53,251 nucleotides of DNA, taken from positions 1 through 53,251 of the forward strand of contig CAMEJP010000006.1 in the NCBI GenBank assembly GCA_945920185.1, given 5' to 3'. The notes below the pieces were generated by a model, which made no database searches, was not told the DNA's origin, and saw nothing but the letters and a program-made list of their open reading frames with translations. Position numbers and translations under genes: made by a program. The DNA is from an uncultured Eubacterium sp. (GTDB taxonomy: Bacteria > Bacillota > Clostridia > Lachnospirales > Lachnospiraceae). Each line of letters opens with the position of its first letter. Position 1 is the first letter of the stretch. This document shows positions 1 through 7,738 of this stretch, piece by piece.

Positions 1-185
1 GCGATGAAGACCATCTCAACGGAAAAAGCGGGCTTTCAAATGTGTATTCACAGATAGATATAGTGCGGGAGGCTTACAGAGTGCTTGATAAGGAAAAAAG
101 AGTGTGGCATGATGTATGCAACGGACCGCATAAGTGGTACAGTGATAATCTGCCTGAATATTTGGATTTTTTTGAAAAAACGTAA
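1..185 (+). CDS. C-terminal fragment of a probable alpha/beta-hydrolase (5' end outside window)
   Basis: The reading frame is open from base 3 to the TAA at 183-185, giving the last 60 residues of a protein that begins upstream of the window. The fragment carries DHLNGKSG near its start and NGPHKWY about 18 residues before the end. A late Gly-Pro-His-Lys-Trp resembles the catalytic-histidine region of alpha/beta-hydrolase and acetyl-xylan-esterase-like proteins, but so little is left that this is only a suggestion. It ends 30 bases before the next gene, on the same strand, so the two could be co-transcribed. The nucleophile and the rest of the fold cannot be seen. Confidence 0.5.
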   Translation, partial: DEDHLNGKSGLSNVYSQIDIVREAYRVLDKEKRVWHDVCNGPHKWYSDNLPEYLDFFEKT

Positions 186-215
186 ACAAAAGAGTTTTTA
201 AAGGAGGCGAAAGAT

Positions 216-1505
216 ATGAAGGAAATGGACAGTCTGACAGGTTCGTATACTTTAAAATCATTTATAGAGAAATGTTCTGAAATTTTACAAAATGATGACG
301 GACAGCATACTTATGCTATGGCATCCATGGACATAAGCAATTTCCGCTTTATTAACGATTTTTACGGAATGGACGAAGCGGATCAACTTGTTGTGGCATT
401 TTCTGATTATCTTAAAAACTACAAGCGTACGGTAGTACAGGCAAGAGTTGTCGGAGACCAGTTCAGAATACTTATGTACCTTGACGGAATAAGCATAAAT
501 GAACTTGCCGAGGAACTGACTGATTCAAACGGACGCTTCTGCAAGGATATGCAGCTTCAAGGAAAATATTCGGATGTGGCTTGGTTCATATATTCCGCAG
601 TATATGAAATCACGGACAAAACTCTCTCTGTAAGAACATATATAGATAAATCTCACTATGCCAAAAAACTTGCCAAGGGAAATCTGGACAGAAAATGTGC
701 AATATATGACGAAAGTCAGTACAAAGATTATTCACATACTATTGATATGATTAAGCTGTTTGAGGATGCTTATGCAAATGATAGGATATATGTGGAGTTT
801 CAGCCAAAATATTCTATGATAACAGGTGAAATCATAGGTGCTGAAGTACTTGGAAGAATTTATGACGACAAGGGCCAGAAGGTTATGCCAGGCGAGTTTA
901 TACCTGTACTGGAGAAGGCAAGGCTTATATCAAAATTTGATATGGCAGTTATGAACAAGACGTTTGAATATATGAGAAAATGGCTTGATGAAGGCATAAA
1001 GGTTGTTCCGGTGTCCGTCAATGTATCGCGTGTACAGCTTTTTGATGATACATTTGTAAACAGGATTATAAAGGCAAGGGAAAAGTATGACATACCTGAA
1101 GAACTTGTTGAGATAGAGATTACCGAGAGCGTATTTTTGGATGAAACTGATGAAAAATTCCAATCAATAGGTGAACTTAGAAAACAAGGAGTTAGAATAG
1201 ATTTGGACGATTTTGGCTCAGGATATTCTTCACTTAACATAATGGGATACGTTCCTGCTGATATTATTAAACTGGATTGTGGGTTTGTGCGAAAGAGTCT
1301 TAAGACGGATGCAGGGAAAACCATTGTCGAATGCGTGATAAATATGCTGAAACGTGCAGGGTTTGAAGTGATATGCGAGGGCATAGAAACAGAGGATGAA
1401 GCAAGGCAGATAGCGGATTTCGGATGCCTTATGGCACAGGGATTTTACTTTGACCGTCCTATGCCTCCTGAAAATTTTCAAAGAAAACTGTTGAAATATT
1501 CATAA
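216..1505 (+). CDS. EAL-domain c-di-GMP phosphodiesterase with degenerate GGDEF half
   Basis: A 429-residue cytoplasmic protein with no membrane segment. Residues 30-165 look like a GGDEF fold whose signature is degenerate (VVGDQF at 78-83), so cyclase activity is not expected. Residues 185-425 form an EAL domain. The EAL triplet reads EVL (E210), and the other expected active-site positions are present: N269, E301, D331-D332 in DDFGSGYSS, K352, E388 and Q408. The likely reaction is hydrolysis of cyclic di-GMP to pGpG, with the degenerate half as a possible regulatory nucleotide site. The ATG follows GGAGG with good spacing. It is one of three EAL proteins in the first 25 kb. Domain assignment is firm; activity is inferred from residues. 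Confidence 0.88.
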   Translation: MKEMDSLTGSYTLKSFIEKCSEILQNDDGQHTYAMASMDISNFRFINDFYGMDEADQLVVAFSDYLKNYKRTVVQARVVGDQFRILMYLDGISINELAEELTDSNGRFCKDMQLQGKYSDVAWFIYSAVYEITDKTLSVRTYIDKSHYAKKLAKGNLDRKCAIYDESQYKDYSHTIDMIKLFEDAYANDRIYVEFQPKYSMITGEIIGAEVLGRIYDDKGQKVMPGEFIPVLEKARLISKFDMAVMNKTFEYMRKWLDEGIKVVPVSVNVSRVQLFDDTFVNRIIKAREKYDIPEELVEIEITESVFLDETDEKFQSIGELRKQGVRIDLDDFGSGYSSLNIMGYVPADIIKLDCGFVRKSLKTDAGKTIVECVINMLKRAGFEVICEGIETEDEARQIADFGCLMAQGFYFDRPMPPENFQRKLLKYS

Positions 1506-1562
1506 TTATGCAGTATAATACAAAACGATGTGTCTTATGACATATCTGATTGGAGAAAAAGT

Positions 1563-2552
1563 ATGAATACCCTTGATAAAATAGTTGAAAAAATTACACA
1601 TAAAAATGTGTATATACAGACTCATAATTTCCCGGATCCTGATGCCATATCAAGTGCATTCGGACTCCAAAAGCTTCTTGAACACAAAGGAATCAGTTCA
1701 ACTATTTGCTATAAGGGTAAGATAGACAGATACAGCACAATGCGTATGATAGAGCTTTTGGGCATATCCATATATAATCTTGACGAACTTTCGAAAATTG
1801 ATGATCAAGCCGAGATTATATTGGTGGATGCACAGAAGGGTAACGCTAATATTATAGATATGGCGGGCAATGAAATTATATGCATAGATCATCATCCGAC
1901 TTTTGAGGATGCTGTGTATCGATTCTCTGACATAAGACCGGAAGTGGGAGCTTGTGCTTCTATTATAGCAAGCTATTATTTTGAATCGGATATACCGATG
2001 GATAAAAATGTTGCTACCGCTCTTGTATTCGGACTCAGGGTAGATACGGCAAATCTTTGCAGGGGTCTGTCACCTCTTGATATGGATATGTTTTACACTA
2101 TGTCGGATATATGTGATAACAAGATGGTTACGTCGCTTGGAAACAATACCATTCACTATAATGAGCTTACGGCATATGCTCATGCAATCAACAGCATTAA
2201 GGTGTATGATGATGTAAGTTTTGCAAATACCGGTAAGGAATGTCCTGAACCTTTGATTGCGACGGTATCTGATTTCATATTGTCTTTGGTGGAAGTCAGA
2301 TTTTCCATAGTTTACTCCATAAAAAAAGACGGAATTAAGCTCTCTGTCAGAAATGAAAAACCGGAGCTTGATGCCGGAAAGATTGCCTATGTAGCTTTAA
2401 AAGATATAGGCAGCGGCGGCGGACATGAGGTTATGGCAGGAGGATTTGTTCCTTTTGATGGCTTCACTATTGATGATGAAGAAAAAATCGGACTTCTTAT
2501 AGATGTTATTGAGGAAAGATTTTTGGATACTATTGCGCATTTTGCAAAATAG
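1563..2552 (+). CDS. DHH/DHHA1-family phosphoesterase (NrnA-like)
   Basis: A 329-residue protein of the DHH superfamily. Visible motifs are DPDAISSA (motif I, metal-binding aspartates), LVDAQ, the family signature IDHHP, and a C-terminal GSGGGHEVMAGG of the DHHA1 substrate-binding domain. Relatives include NrnA oligoribonuclease/pAp phosphatase and the c-di-AMP-degrading stand-alone DHH-DHHA1 proteins; the exact substrate cannot be told from motifs. The frame extends upstream to a GTG at 1530, but the ATG at 1563 is preferred because GGAG lies 7 bases before it. The gene ends 7 bases before tRNA-Thr, with no promoter visible between them, so the tRNA may be processed from a shared transcript. 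Confidence 0.8.
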   Translation: MNTLDKIVEKITHKNVYIQTHNFPDPDAISSAFGLQKLLEHKGISSTICYKGKIDRYSTMRMIELLGISIYNLDELSKIDDQAEIILVDAQKGNANIIDMAGNEIICIDHHPTFEDAVYRFSDIRPEVGACASIIASYYFESDIPMDKNVATALVFGLRVDTANLCRGLSPLDMDMFYTMSDICDNKMVTSLGNNTIHYNELTAYAHAINSIKVYDDVSFANTGKECPEPLIATVSDFILSLVEVRFSIVYSIKKDGIKLSVRNEKPELDAGKIAYVALKDIGSGGGHEVMAGGFVPFDGFTIDDEEKIGLLIDVIEERFLDTIAHFAK

Positions 2553-2559
2553 TTTTTCT

Positions 2560-2632
<73 letters not shown>

Positions 2633-2647
2633 TTAAATACAGCTTAT

Positions 2648-2685
2648 ATGTCAGTGGCATGGTGGCGTGTCGCTGACATTTTTTT
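2648..2685 (+). terminator. Intrinsic terminator after tRNA-Thr
   Basis: An 8-bp stem (TGTCAGTG/CGCTGACA, one wobble) followed by a run of seven T. It ends the transcript of the phosphoesterase/tRNA unit. Confidence 0.85.
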
Positions 2686-2703
2686 GAAAAAATGAAAAAA
2701 GTA

Positions 2704-2732
2704 TTGCAATTACCGAATAAATGTGGTAATCT
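2704..2732 (+). promoter_or_regulatory. Probable promoter of asd
   Basis: TTGCAA and TAATCT are separated by 17 bases and lie between the tRNA terminator and the asd start. The match is moderate. Confidence 0.5.
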
Positions 2733-2796
2733 TCACTAGAAAGACATTTGTTCGTGCGATAAAGACACGTCAAAAATTGTAAGGAGATTATTTGAA

Positions 2797-3882
2797 ATGA
2801 GCGAAAAGTTAAAAGTTGGTATCCTTGGCGGTACAGGTATGGTTGGTCAGAGATTTATTACATTACTTGAAAATCATCCATGGTTTGAGGTGGTTTTGGT
2901 AGCTGCAAGCCCAAGAACTGCAGGAAAGACATATGAAGAAGCAGTAGAGGGACGCTGGAAGATGCAGACCCCTATGCCTGAGAGCGTAAAGAAACTTGTA
3001 GTGTATGATATCAATGATGTTGAGGCAGTAGCGTCTCAGGTAGATTTTGTATTTTGCGCCGTAAATATGCCTAAGGATGAGATAAAGGCAATAGAGGAAA
3101 GATACGCTAAGGCAGAAGTACCTGTCGTATCAAATAACAGTGCACACCGTTGGACAGATGACGTACCTATGGTAGTTCCTGAAATTAATCCTGAACATTT
3201 GGCTCTTATTGAAACACAGAAGAAAAGACTTGGAACAACAAGAGGCTTTATATGTGTTAAGCCTAACTGTTCAATTCAGAGCTATACACCTGCTCTTACG
3301 GCACTTAAGGAATTTGGACCTAAATTGGTTGTGGCTACAACATATCAGGCTATTTCCGGTGCAGGAAAGACTTTTAAGGAGTGGCCTGAGATGGTGGAGA
3401 ACATCATTCCTTATATCGGTGGCGAAGAAGAGAAGAGTGAGCAGGAGCCTTTAAGACTCTGGGGAAAGGTAGTGGACGGTAAGATTGAGAAGGCTTCACT
3501 TCCTGTTATCACAACACAGTGTATCAGAGTGCCTGTACTTGACGGACACACCGCGGCAGTATTTGTAAGCTTTGAGAAAAAGCCTACAAAGGAGCAGATT
3601 ATAGAGGCATGGAGAAGCTTCAAAGGAGTGCCGCAGGAGCTGGAGCTTCCGAGCGCACCTAAGCATTTTATCCAGTATCTTGAAGAGGATAACAGACCAC
3701 AGGTTAAGCTTGATGTAAACTACGAGAATGGTATGGGAATATCTCTCGGAAGACTTAGGGAGGATACAGTGTTTGATTACAAATTTGTAGGACTTTCACA
3801 TAATACTTTAAGAGGTGCAGCCGGCGGTGCGGTACTTATAGCTGAACTTCTTAAGGCACAGGGATATATTACCAAAAAGTAG
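2797..3882 (+). CDS. asd: Aspartate-semialdehyde dehydrogenase (archaeal/fungal-type)
   Basis: A 361-residue cytosolic enzyme that reduces aspartyl-4-phosphate to aspartate-semialdehyde with NADPH, at the branch point for lysine/diaminopimelate, threonine and methionine. The N-terminal nucleotide-binding motif GGTGMVG is at 11-17 and the catalytic cysteine is C158 in KPNCSIQ. The C-terminal GHTAAVFVSF and GRLREDTVFDYKF are also family-like. Sequence style matches the longer archaeal/fungal branch rather than the enterobacterial one. AAGGAG precedes the ATG. It is a single-gene unit between a tRNA terminator and its own strong terminator. thrC lies 32 kb downstream in its own unit. Confidence 0.93.
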   Translation: MSEKLKVGILGGTGMVGQRFITLLENHPWFEVVLVAASPRTAGKTYEEAVEGRWKMQTPMPESVKKLVVYDINDVEAVASQVDFVFCAVNMPKDEIKAIEERYAKAEVPVVSNNSAHRWTDDVPMVVPEINPEHLALIETQKKRLGTTRGFICVKPNCSIQSYTPALTALKEFGPKLVVATTYQAISGAGKTFKEWPEMVENIIPYIGGEEEKSEQEPLRLWGKVVDGKIEKASLPVITTQCIRVPVLDGHTAAVFVSFEKKPTKEQIIEAWRSFKGVPQELELPSAPKHFIQYLEEDNRPQVKLDVNYENGMGISLGRLREDTVFDYKFVGLSHNTLRGAAGGAVLIAELLKAQGYITKK

Positions 3883-3938
3883 AAATATGTTATATTATAA
3901 GATATAATATGTCGAAAAAAGCAGAAAATGATGTTTTG

Positions 3939-3980
3939 CCCCGCAATCCTTAGAAAAAATCTTGGATTGTGGGGATTTTT
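3939..3980 (+). terminator. Intrinsic terminator of asd
   Basis: An 11-bp stem CCCCGCAATCC/GGATTGTGGGG with a 14-base loop, followed by ATTTTT. Confidence 0.88.
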
Positions 3981-3993
3981 GTATATATTTTGA

Positions 3994-4022
3994 TGTACAA
4001 AAATGTTAAATTATGATATACT
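3994..4022 (+). promoter_or_regulatory. Probable promoter of the yfbR-like gene
   Basis: TGTACA and TATACT are separated by 17 bases. TGA directly before TATACT makes an extended -10 element (TGATATACT at 4014-4022), which recurs at several promoters in this window. Confidence 0.55.
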
Positions 4023-4089
4023 AAATAGAAATACGGGGCGGTTTGCTTCCATATCGAGTTAAGAAAAGACGTTTAGAAGGACTTTAGGA

Positions 4090-4671
4090 ATGAACAACGA
4101 TTTTTATGCCATGATGTCGCGTATGAAGTATATTACGCGTTGGGGACTTATGAGAAATACGATTAGGGAGAACATAAGCGAACACAGCCTTGAAGTTGCT
4201 ATGCTTGCACACAGTCTCGGAGTGATTAATAACGTGATATTTAAAGGAAACATAAGCCCTGAACGGCTTGCGGTTCTTGGCATATACCATGATGTGACCG
4301 AGATAATCACGGGGGACATGCCGACTCCCGTAAAGTACTATGACCCAAAGATAAGAAGTGCTTACAGGGATATAGAGATTGGCGCTAAAAATGAACTTTT
4401 AAAGGGCATGCCAAATGAGCTTAGAGATGTTTATGATAAGCTTTTGGTAGAGCATCCGGAGGAAGAAACAGAGTGGAAATACGTTAAGGCGGCAGACAAG
4501 CTTTCAGCATACATTAAATGTATCGAAGAAAAAAATATGGGTAATACTGATTTTCTTCAGGCAGAGAAGAGCATCAGAAACACTCTTGATGGTATGGGGC
4601 TTCCGGAAGTCAGATATTTTCTTGATAACTTTATGGAAGCATATGATAAGACAATAGACGAAACAAGGTAG
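4090..4671 (+). CDS. YfbR-like 5'-deoxynucleotidase (HD domain)
   Basis: A 193-residue HD-domain phosphohydrolase, close in length to E. coli YfbR (199). Residues known to bind metal and substrate in YfbR are present one position earlier: R17-W18, H32, H67-D68 in YHDVTEIITGD, E71 and D76. YfbR dephosphorylates deoxyribonucleoside 5'-monophosphates, so a role in dNMP turnover and nucleotide salvage is expected. The ATG follows AAGGACTTTAGGA, a moderate ribosome site. It is the first gene of a short same-strand run with the PAS-GGDEF-EAL gene (23-base gap), the ATPase and topoisomerase III. The family call is firm; substrate preference is inferred. Confidence 0.88.
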   Translation: MNNDFYAMMSRMKYITRWGLMRNTIRENISEHSLEVAMLAHSLGVINNVIFKGNISPERLAVLGIYHDVTEIITGDMPTPVKYYDPKIRSAYRDIEIGAKNELLKGMPNELRDVYDKLLVEHPEEETEWKYVKAADKLSAYIKCIEEKNMGNTDFLQAEKSIRNTLDGMGLPEVRYFLDNFMEAYDKTIDETR

Positions 4672-4694
4672 ATTTCGGAAAGGAAGAGTGCAAT

Positions 4695-6392
4695 TTGGAA
4701 GTTTTGTTGAATGAGGAAAACAATAAAAATCTTGAACAGTCACAACATGTATATAAGCTCATATCAGATACCTCTAATGACGGTTTTGTGTATCGCGACC
4801 ATAAGACCGATAAAGTACTGATTTCCGATAAGTTTAGAAAAATGTGTGGCGTTACGGGAAAGGACGAATATGAAATATGCAGAAAATTTCATGAAAGTAT
4901 CGATGAGGAATATGTGCGTCTGTATCTTATGAAAATGGACAATGCTCTCAAGCATCATGATGACACATTTGAAATGGAGGTATATCTTGATACAACAAAG
5001 CGTTGGCTTCGTGTAAATATATATTTCCTCTATGACAGTGACGGTAAGATATCGTCTCAGATTAATTATTACAAAGACATCACTGATTACATAGACCAGA
5101 AGCAGCAGCTTGAATACTGGGCGTATTATGACATACTCACAGGCCTGTATAACAGAAATTATTTTTACAGTACCATGGAAAATCTTCTTCAAAAAGCCGA
5201 CAAAGAAGGCGAAAATATTTTCATTATGTATGTTGATATTGATGATTTCAAGAAGATTAACGACAGTCTGGGCTTTGAATACGGCGATGAGCTGGTAGTG
5301 AAAGTCAGCGAGTTTTTGAAAAGATATATGTCAGAGAGAGTACATATAGCGAGATTCAACAGTGATGAATTTGTCATAGGAATATACGGCGGCGAATTTG
5401 CGGATGCAAAAAAAATATATGATGAGTTGAAACTAAGAACCACCAAGCATTTTGTGCTTAACGGCGGAATACAGGTGTTTATAACCTTCAGTGTCGGAGT
5501 AGTAAAATATCCTCAGGACGGAAAAACCGTGGTGGACCTTATAGGAAATGCCGATATAGCTATGTGCAATGTAAAAGAAAACGGAAAAAACGGCATATGT
5601 CTGTTTGAAAACAGTATGGTAAACAGCTTCATACAGAATGTGCGCCTTGAATCGCTTCTCAAAAAAGCGATTCAGGAAAAGAAGTTCGAGCTTTACTATC
5701 AGCCTCAGTTTGATGCGATTACAAAGGAACTTCGCGGTTTTGAGGCACTTATAAGATGGAATGACGAGGCAGAGGGCTTTATATCTCCTAATCAGTTTAT
5801 CCCTCTGGCGGAGAAGAACGGCAGTATCATACAGATAGGTGACTGGGTATTAAGACAGGCTTTTTCTGATTATGTTATTTTCCGCTCGAATTACGGCTTT
5901 GACGGTATACTTTCAATCAATATATCAGCCATACAGTTTAAGGAAGAAAGCTTTGAAACAAAGATATTAGACCTTGTCGATGAATTTAAAATTGAAGCAG
6001 ACCGCATTGAACTGGAGATTACCGAGAGTATATTTATCGGACTTGATAAGAGAGTGCTTGAAGTTATAGACAGGCTTCGTGCTCGTGGAATAAAAATTTC
6101 ACTTGATGATTTTGGTACAGGCTATTCTTCTCTTTCATACCTGAAGAACATACCGATAGATACTTTAAAGATAGATAAAAGCTTTATCGACACTATGCTT
6201 GACGAGGAAACCACAAGCATTATCACATCAAGTATAGTATCGATGGTTCAAAAACTCGGCTTTGAAACAATTGCCGAGGGCGTGGAAACTGCAGAACAGT
6301 TAGAATATCTTAAAAAGATAAACTGTAAAAGCATACAGGGCTTTTTGCTTGGCAAACCGATGAGCTTTGAAAATGCCTGCAAAATACTATAA
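4695..6392 (+). CDS. PAS-GGDEF-EAL c-di-GMP signalling protein with degenerate GGDEF
   Basis: A 565-residue soluble protein. Residues 15-135 form a PAS-like sensor ending in the usual YYKDITDY connector. Residues 140-305 are a GGDEF domain that keeps the DILTGLYNR start and DIDDFKKIND but has FNSDEF (221-226) instead of GGDEF. Residues 315-562 are an EAL domain with FEALIRW (EAL at 350-352), ISAIQ, LEITES, DDFGTGYSS, TLKIDKSF, AEGVET and QGFLLGKPM. The phosphodiesterase half looks competent, the cyclase half does not. The start is TTG, chosen because AGGAAGAG lies 6 bases upstream and the PAS domain begins soon after. The gap from the previous gene is 23 bases, so it is probably co-transcribed. 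Confidence 0.88.
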   Translation: MEVLLNEENNKNLEQSQHVYKLISDTSNDGFVYRDHKTDKVLISDKFRKMCGVTGKDEYEICRKFHESIDEEYVRLYLMKMDNALKHHDDTFEMEVYLDTTKRWLRVNIYFLYDSDGKISSQINYYKDITDYIDQKQQLEYWAYYDILTGLYNRNYFYSTMENLLQKADKEGENIFIMYVDIDDFKKINDSLGFEYGDELVVKVSEFLKRYMSERVHIARFNSDEFVIGIYGGEFADAKKIYDELKLRTTKHFVLNGGIQVFITFSVGVVKYPQDGKTVVDLIGNADIAMCNVKENGKNGICLFENSMVNSFIQNVRLESLLKKAIQEKKFELYYQPQFDAITKELRGFEALIRWNDEAEGFISPNQFIPLAEKNGSIIQIGDWVLRQAFSDYVIFRSNYGFDGILSINISAIQFKEESFETKILDLVDEFKIEADRIELEITESIFIGLDKRVLEVIDRLRARGIKISLDDFGTGYSSLSYLKNIPIDTLKIDKSFIDTMLDEETTSIITSSIVSMVQKLGFETIAEGVETAEQLEYLKKINCKSIQGFLLGKPMSFENACKIL

Positions 6393-6417
6393 AATATCAT
6401 GGATATGGAGGCGGGAT

Positions 6418-7722
6418 ATGTTTTACGGACGTGAGAAGGAACTTGAGGATTTAACTGCTCAATACGACAATGAAATGTCTGCGGTAACTCTGGTATATGG
6501 CAATGAAGGTATCGGAAAGACAAGTCTTATAAAGAAATTCCTAAGAGGAAAGAAATACATATACTATAATACTTACCCATTGTCAGAGAAGATGGCAAGG
6601 GAGAGCATACAGGAGAAAATCTTTGACGTGCTTGATGCTAATGAGAGCATAAAAGTGGTGGTTGTCGAGAATTTTGAAAATCTTTCAAAGGTGTATGATA
6701 CATTTTTTGAAAGCGTCGGCAAAATAATTGACAGTGGCAGAAAGATAATGTTTCTTCTTACCTCATCATCAGTGTACTGGGTGGAAAATTCCATGGTGGA
6801 GCTTCTTTCGGACAGAACCGACCTCATATCAACGGCAATGAAGATAAAGGAGCTTCCGTTTGTACAGGTGGCAAAACAGTATCCTGATTATTCCGTAGAA
6901 GAACTTTTAAAACTCTATGCGATAACTGGGGGCGTGCCGAAGTATTTGAAATACATTGATCCTGCCGTAAGCGTTAAGGAAAATGTCATAAAACTTATGA
7001 TAGCCGATGACGCTCCGTTAAGAAATGTCGGAATTGATATGGTTTCCCGTGAACTTCGCGAAACTTCCGTGTATAATTCCATATTATCATGTCTTGCAAA
7101 AGGTATGAATAAGCTTAATGACCTTTACGAAACGTTGGAGTTAGGAAGGGATAAGATTAGCGTATATCTCAAGAATCTTATAGACAGAGGAATTGTGGAG
7201 AAGATATTTTCCTTTGAAACATCAGGAAGCCGAAATACAAAAAAAGGTATGTACAGAATCAGTGTGCCTATTGTGGAATTCTGGTACAGATATATTTATA
7301 ACCATTCGTCAGAGGTGGAGGTTACGGAAAGTCTTACCTTCTACAACGAATATATAAAGAATGATTTGAAATCCCTTCTCAATGAAACAATGATAAAAGT
7401 GGCAAATGAATACATAGATTTCTTAAGTGAATACAAAGCACTTCCGGCGGCAGTGGAGCATAAGGGACGCTGGTACGGCAAGAATGGTGACATCGATATA
7501 GTGGCACGCGACATGAACGGCGATTATATTGTGTGCCAGTGCTTTTATTCAGCACGCCAGATGTCATATGACGAGTATGAAAGGCTGCTGGAGCTTCAGA
7601 AGTATGCGGAAATAAGCGCAAAGTACATATATCTTTTTTCAGTCAGCGGATTTGATTTAAAACTTAAAAGGCTGGCAGAGGAGATGGAGGGACTTGTGCT
7701 TGTCAACGTAAACGAAATGTAA
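6418..7722 (+). CDS. AAA ATPase with DUF234-type C-terminal domain
   Basis: A 434-residue protein of the archaeal-type ATPase family. It opens with MFYGREKEL, has Walker A GNEGIGKTS at 28-36, a helix-turn-helix-like middle segment, and the EFWYRYI signature that begins the DUF234 region. DUF234 regions usually resemble PD-(D/E)xK nucleases with EIDIVA and an ECKW-like motif. Here GDIDIVA is present but the second motif reads VCQCFY, so the catalytic Glu and Lys are missing. The ATG at 6418 is preferred over an in-frame ATG at 6367 because GGAGG is 6 bases upstream. Function is unknown for this family. It sits 25 bases after the EAL gene and 16 before topB. Confidence 0.8.
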   Translation: MFYGREKELEDLTAQYDNEMSAVTLVYGNEGIGKTSLIKKFLRGKKYIYYNTYPLSEKMARESIQEKIFDVLDANESIKVVVVENFENLSKVYDTFFESVGKIIDSGRKIMFLLTSSSVYWVENSMVELLSDRTDLISTAMKIKELPFVQVAKQYPDYSVEELLKLYAITGGVPKYLKYIDPAVSVKENVIKLMIADDAPLRNVGIDMVSRELRETSVYNSILSCLAKGMNKLNDLYETLELGRDKISVYLKNLIDRGIVEKIFSFETSGSRNTKKGMYRISVPIVEFWYRYIYNHSSEVEVTESLTFYNEYIKNDLKSLLNETMIKVANEYIDFLSEYKALPAAVEHKGRWYGKNGDIDIVARDMNGDYIVCQCFYSARQMSYDEYERLLELQKYAEISAKYIYLFSVSGFDLKLKRLAEEMEGLVLVNVNEM

Positions 7723-7738
7723 TGAAAGTTGGATTAAA

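Noticed and set aside
860..1384. 174-codon reverse-strand open frame within the first EAL gene
   Set aside because: It is fully covered by a well-supported gene, has no ribosome site and no recognisable domain.
2633..2796. Lysine riboswitch before asd
   Set aside because: The space between terminator and start is about 110 bases, shorter than a lysine riboswitch, and no conserved aptamer sequence is visible.
4764..5192. 142-codon reverse-strand open frame within the PAS-GGDEF-EAL gene
   Set aside because: It lies inside a gene with clear domains and shows no start signal.
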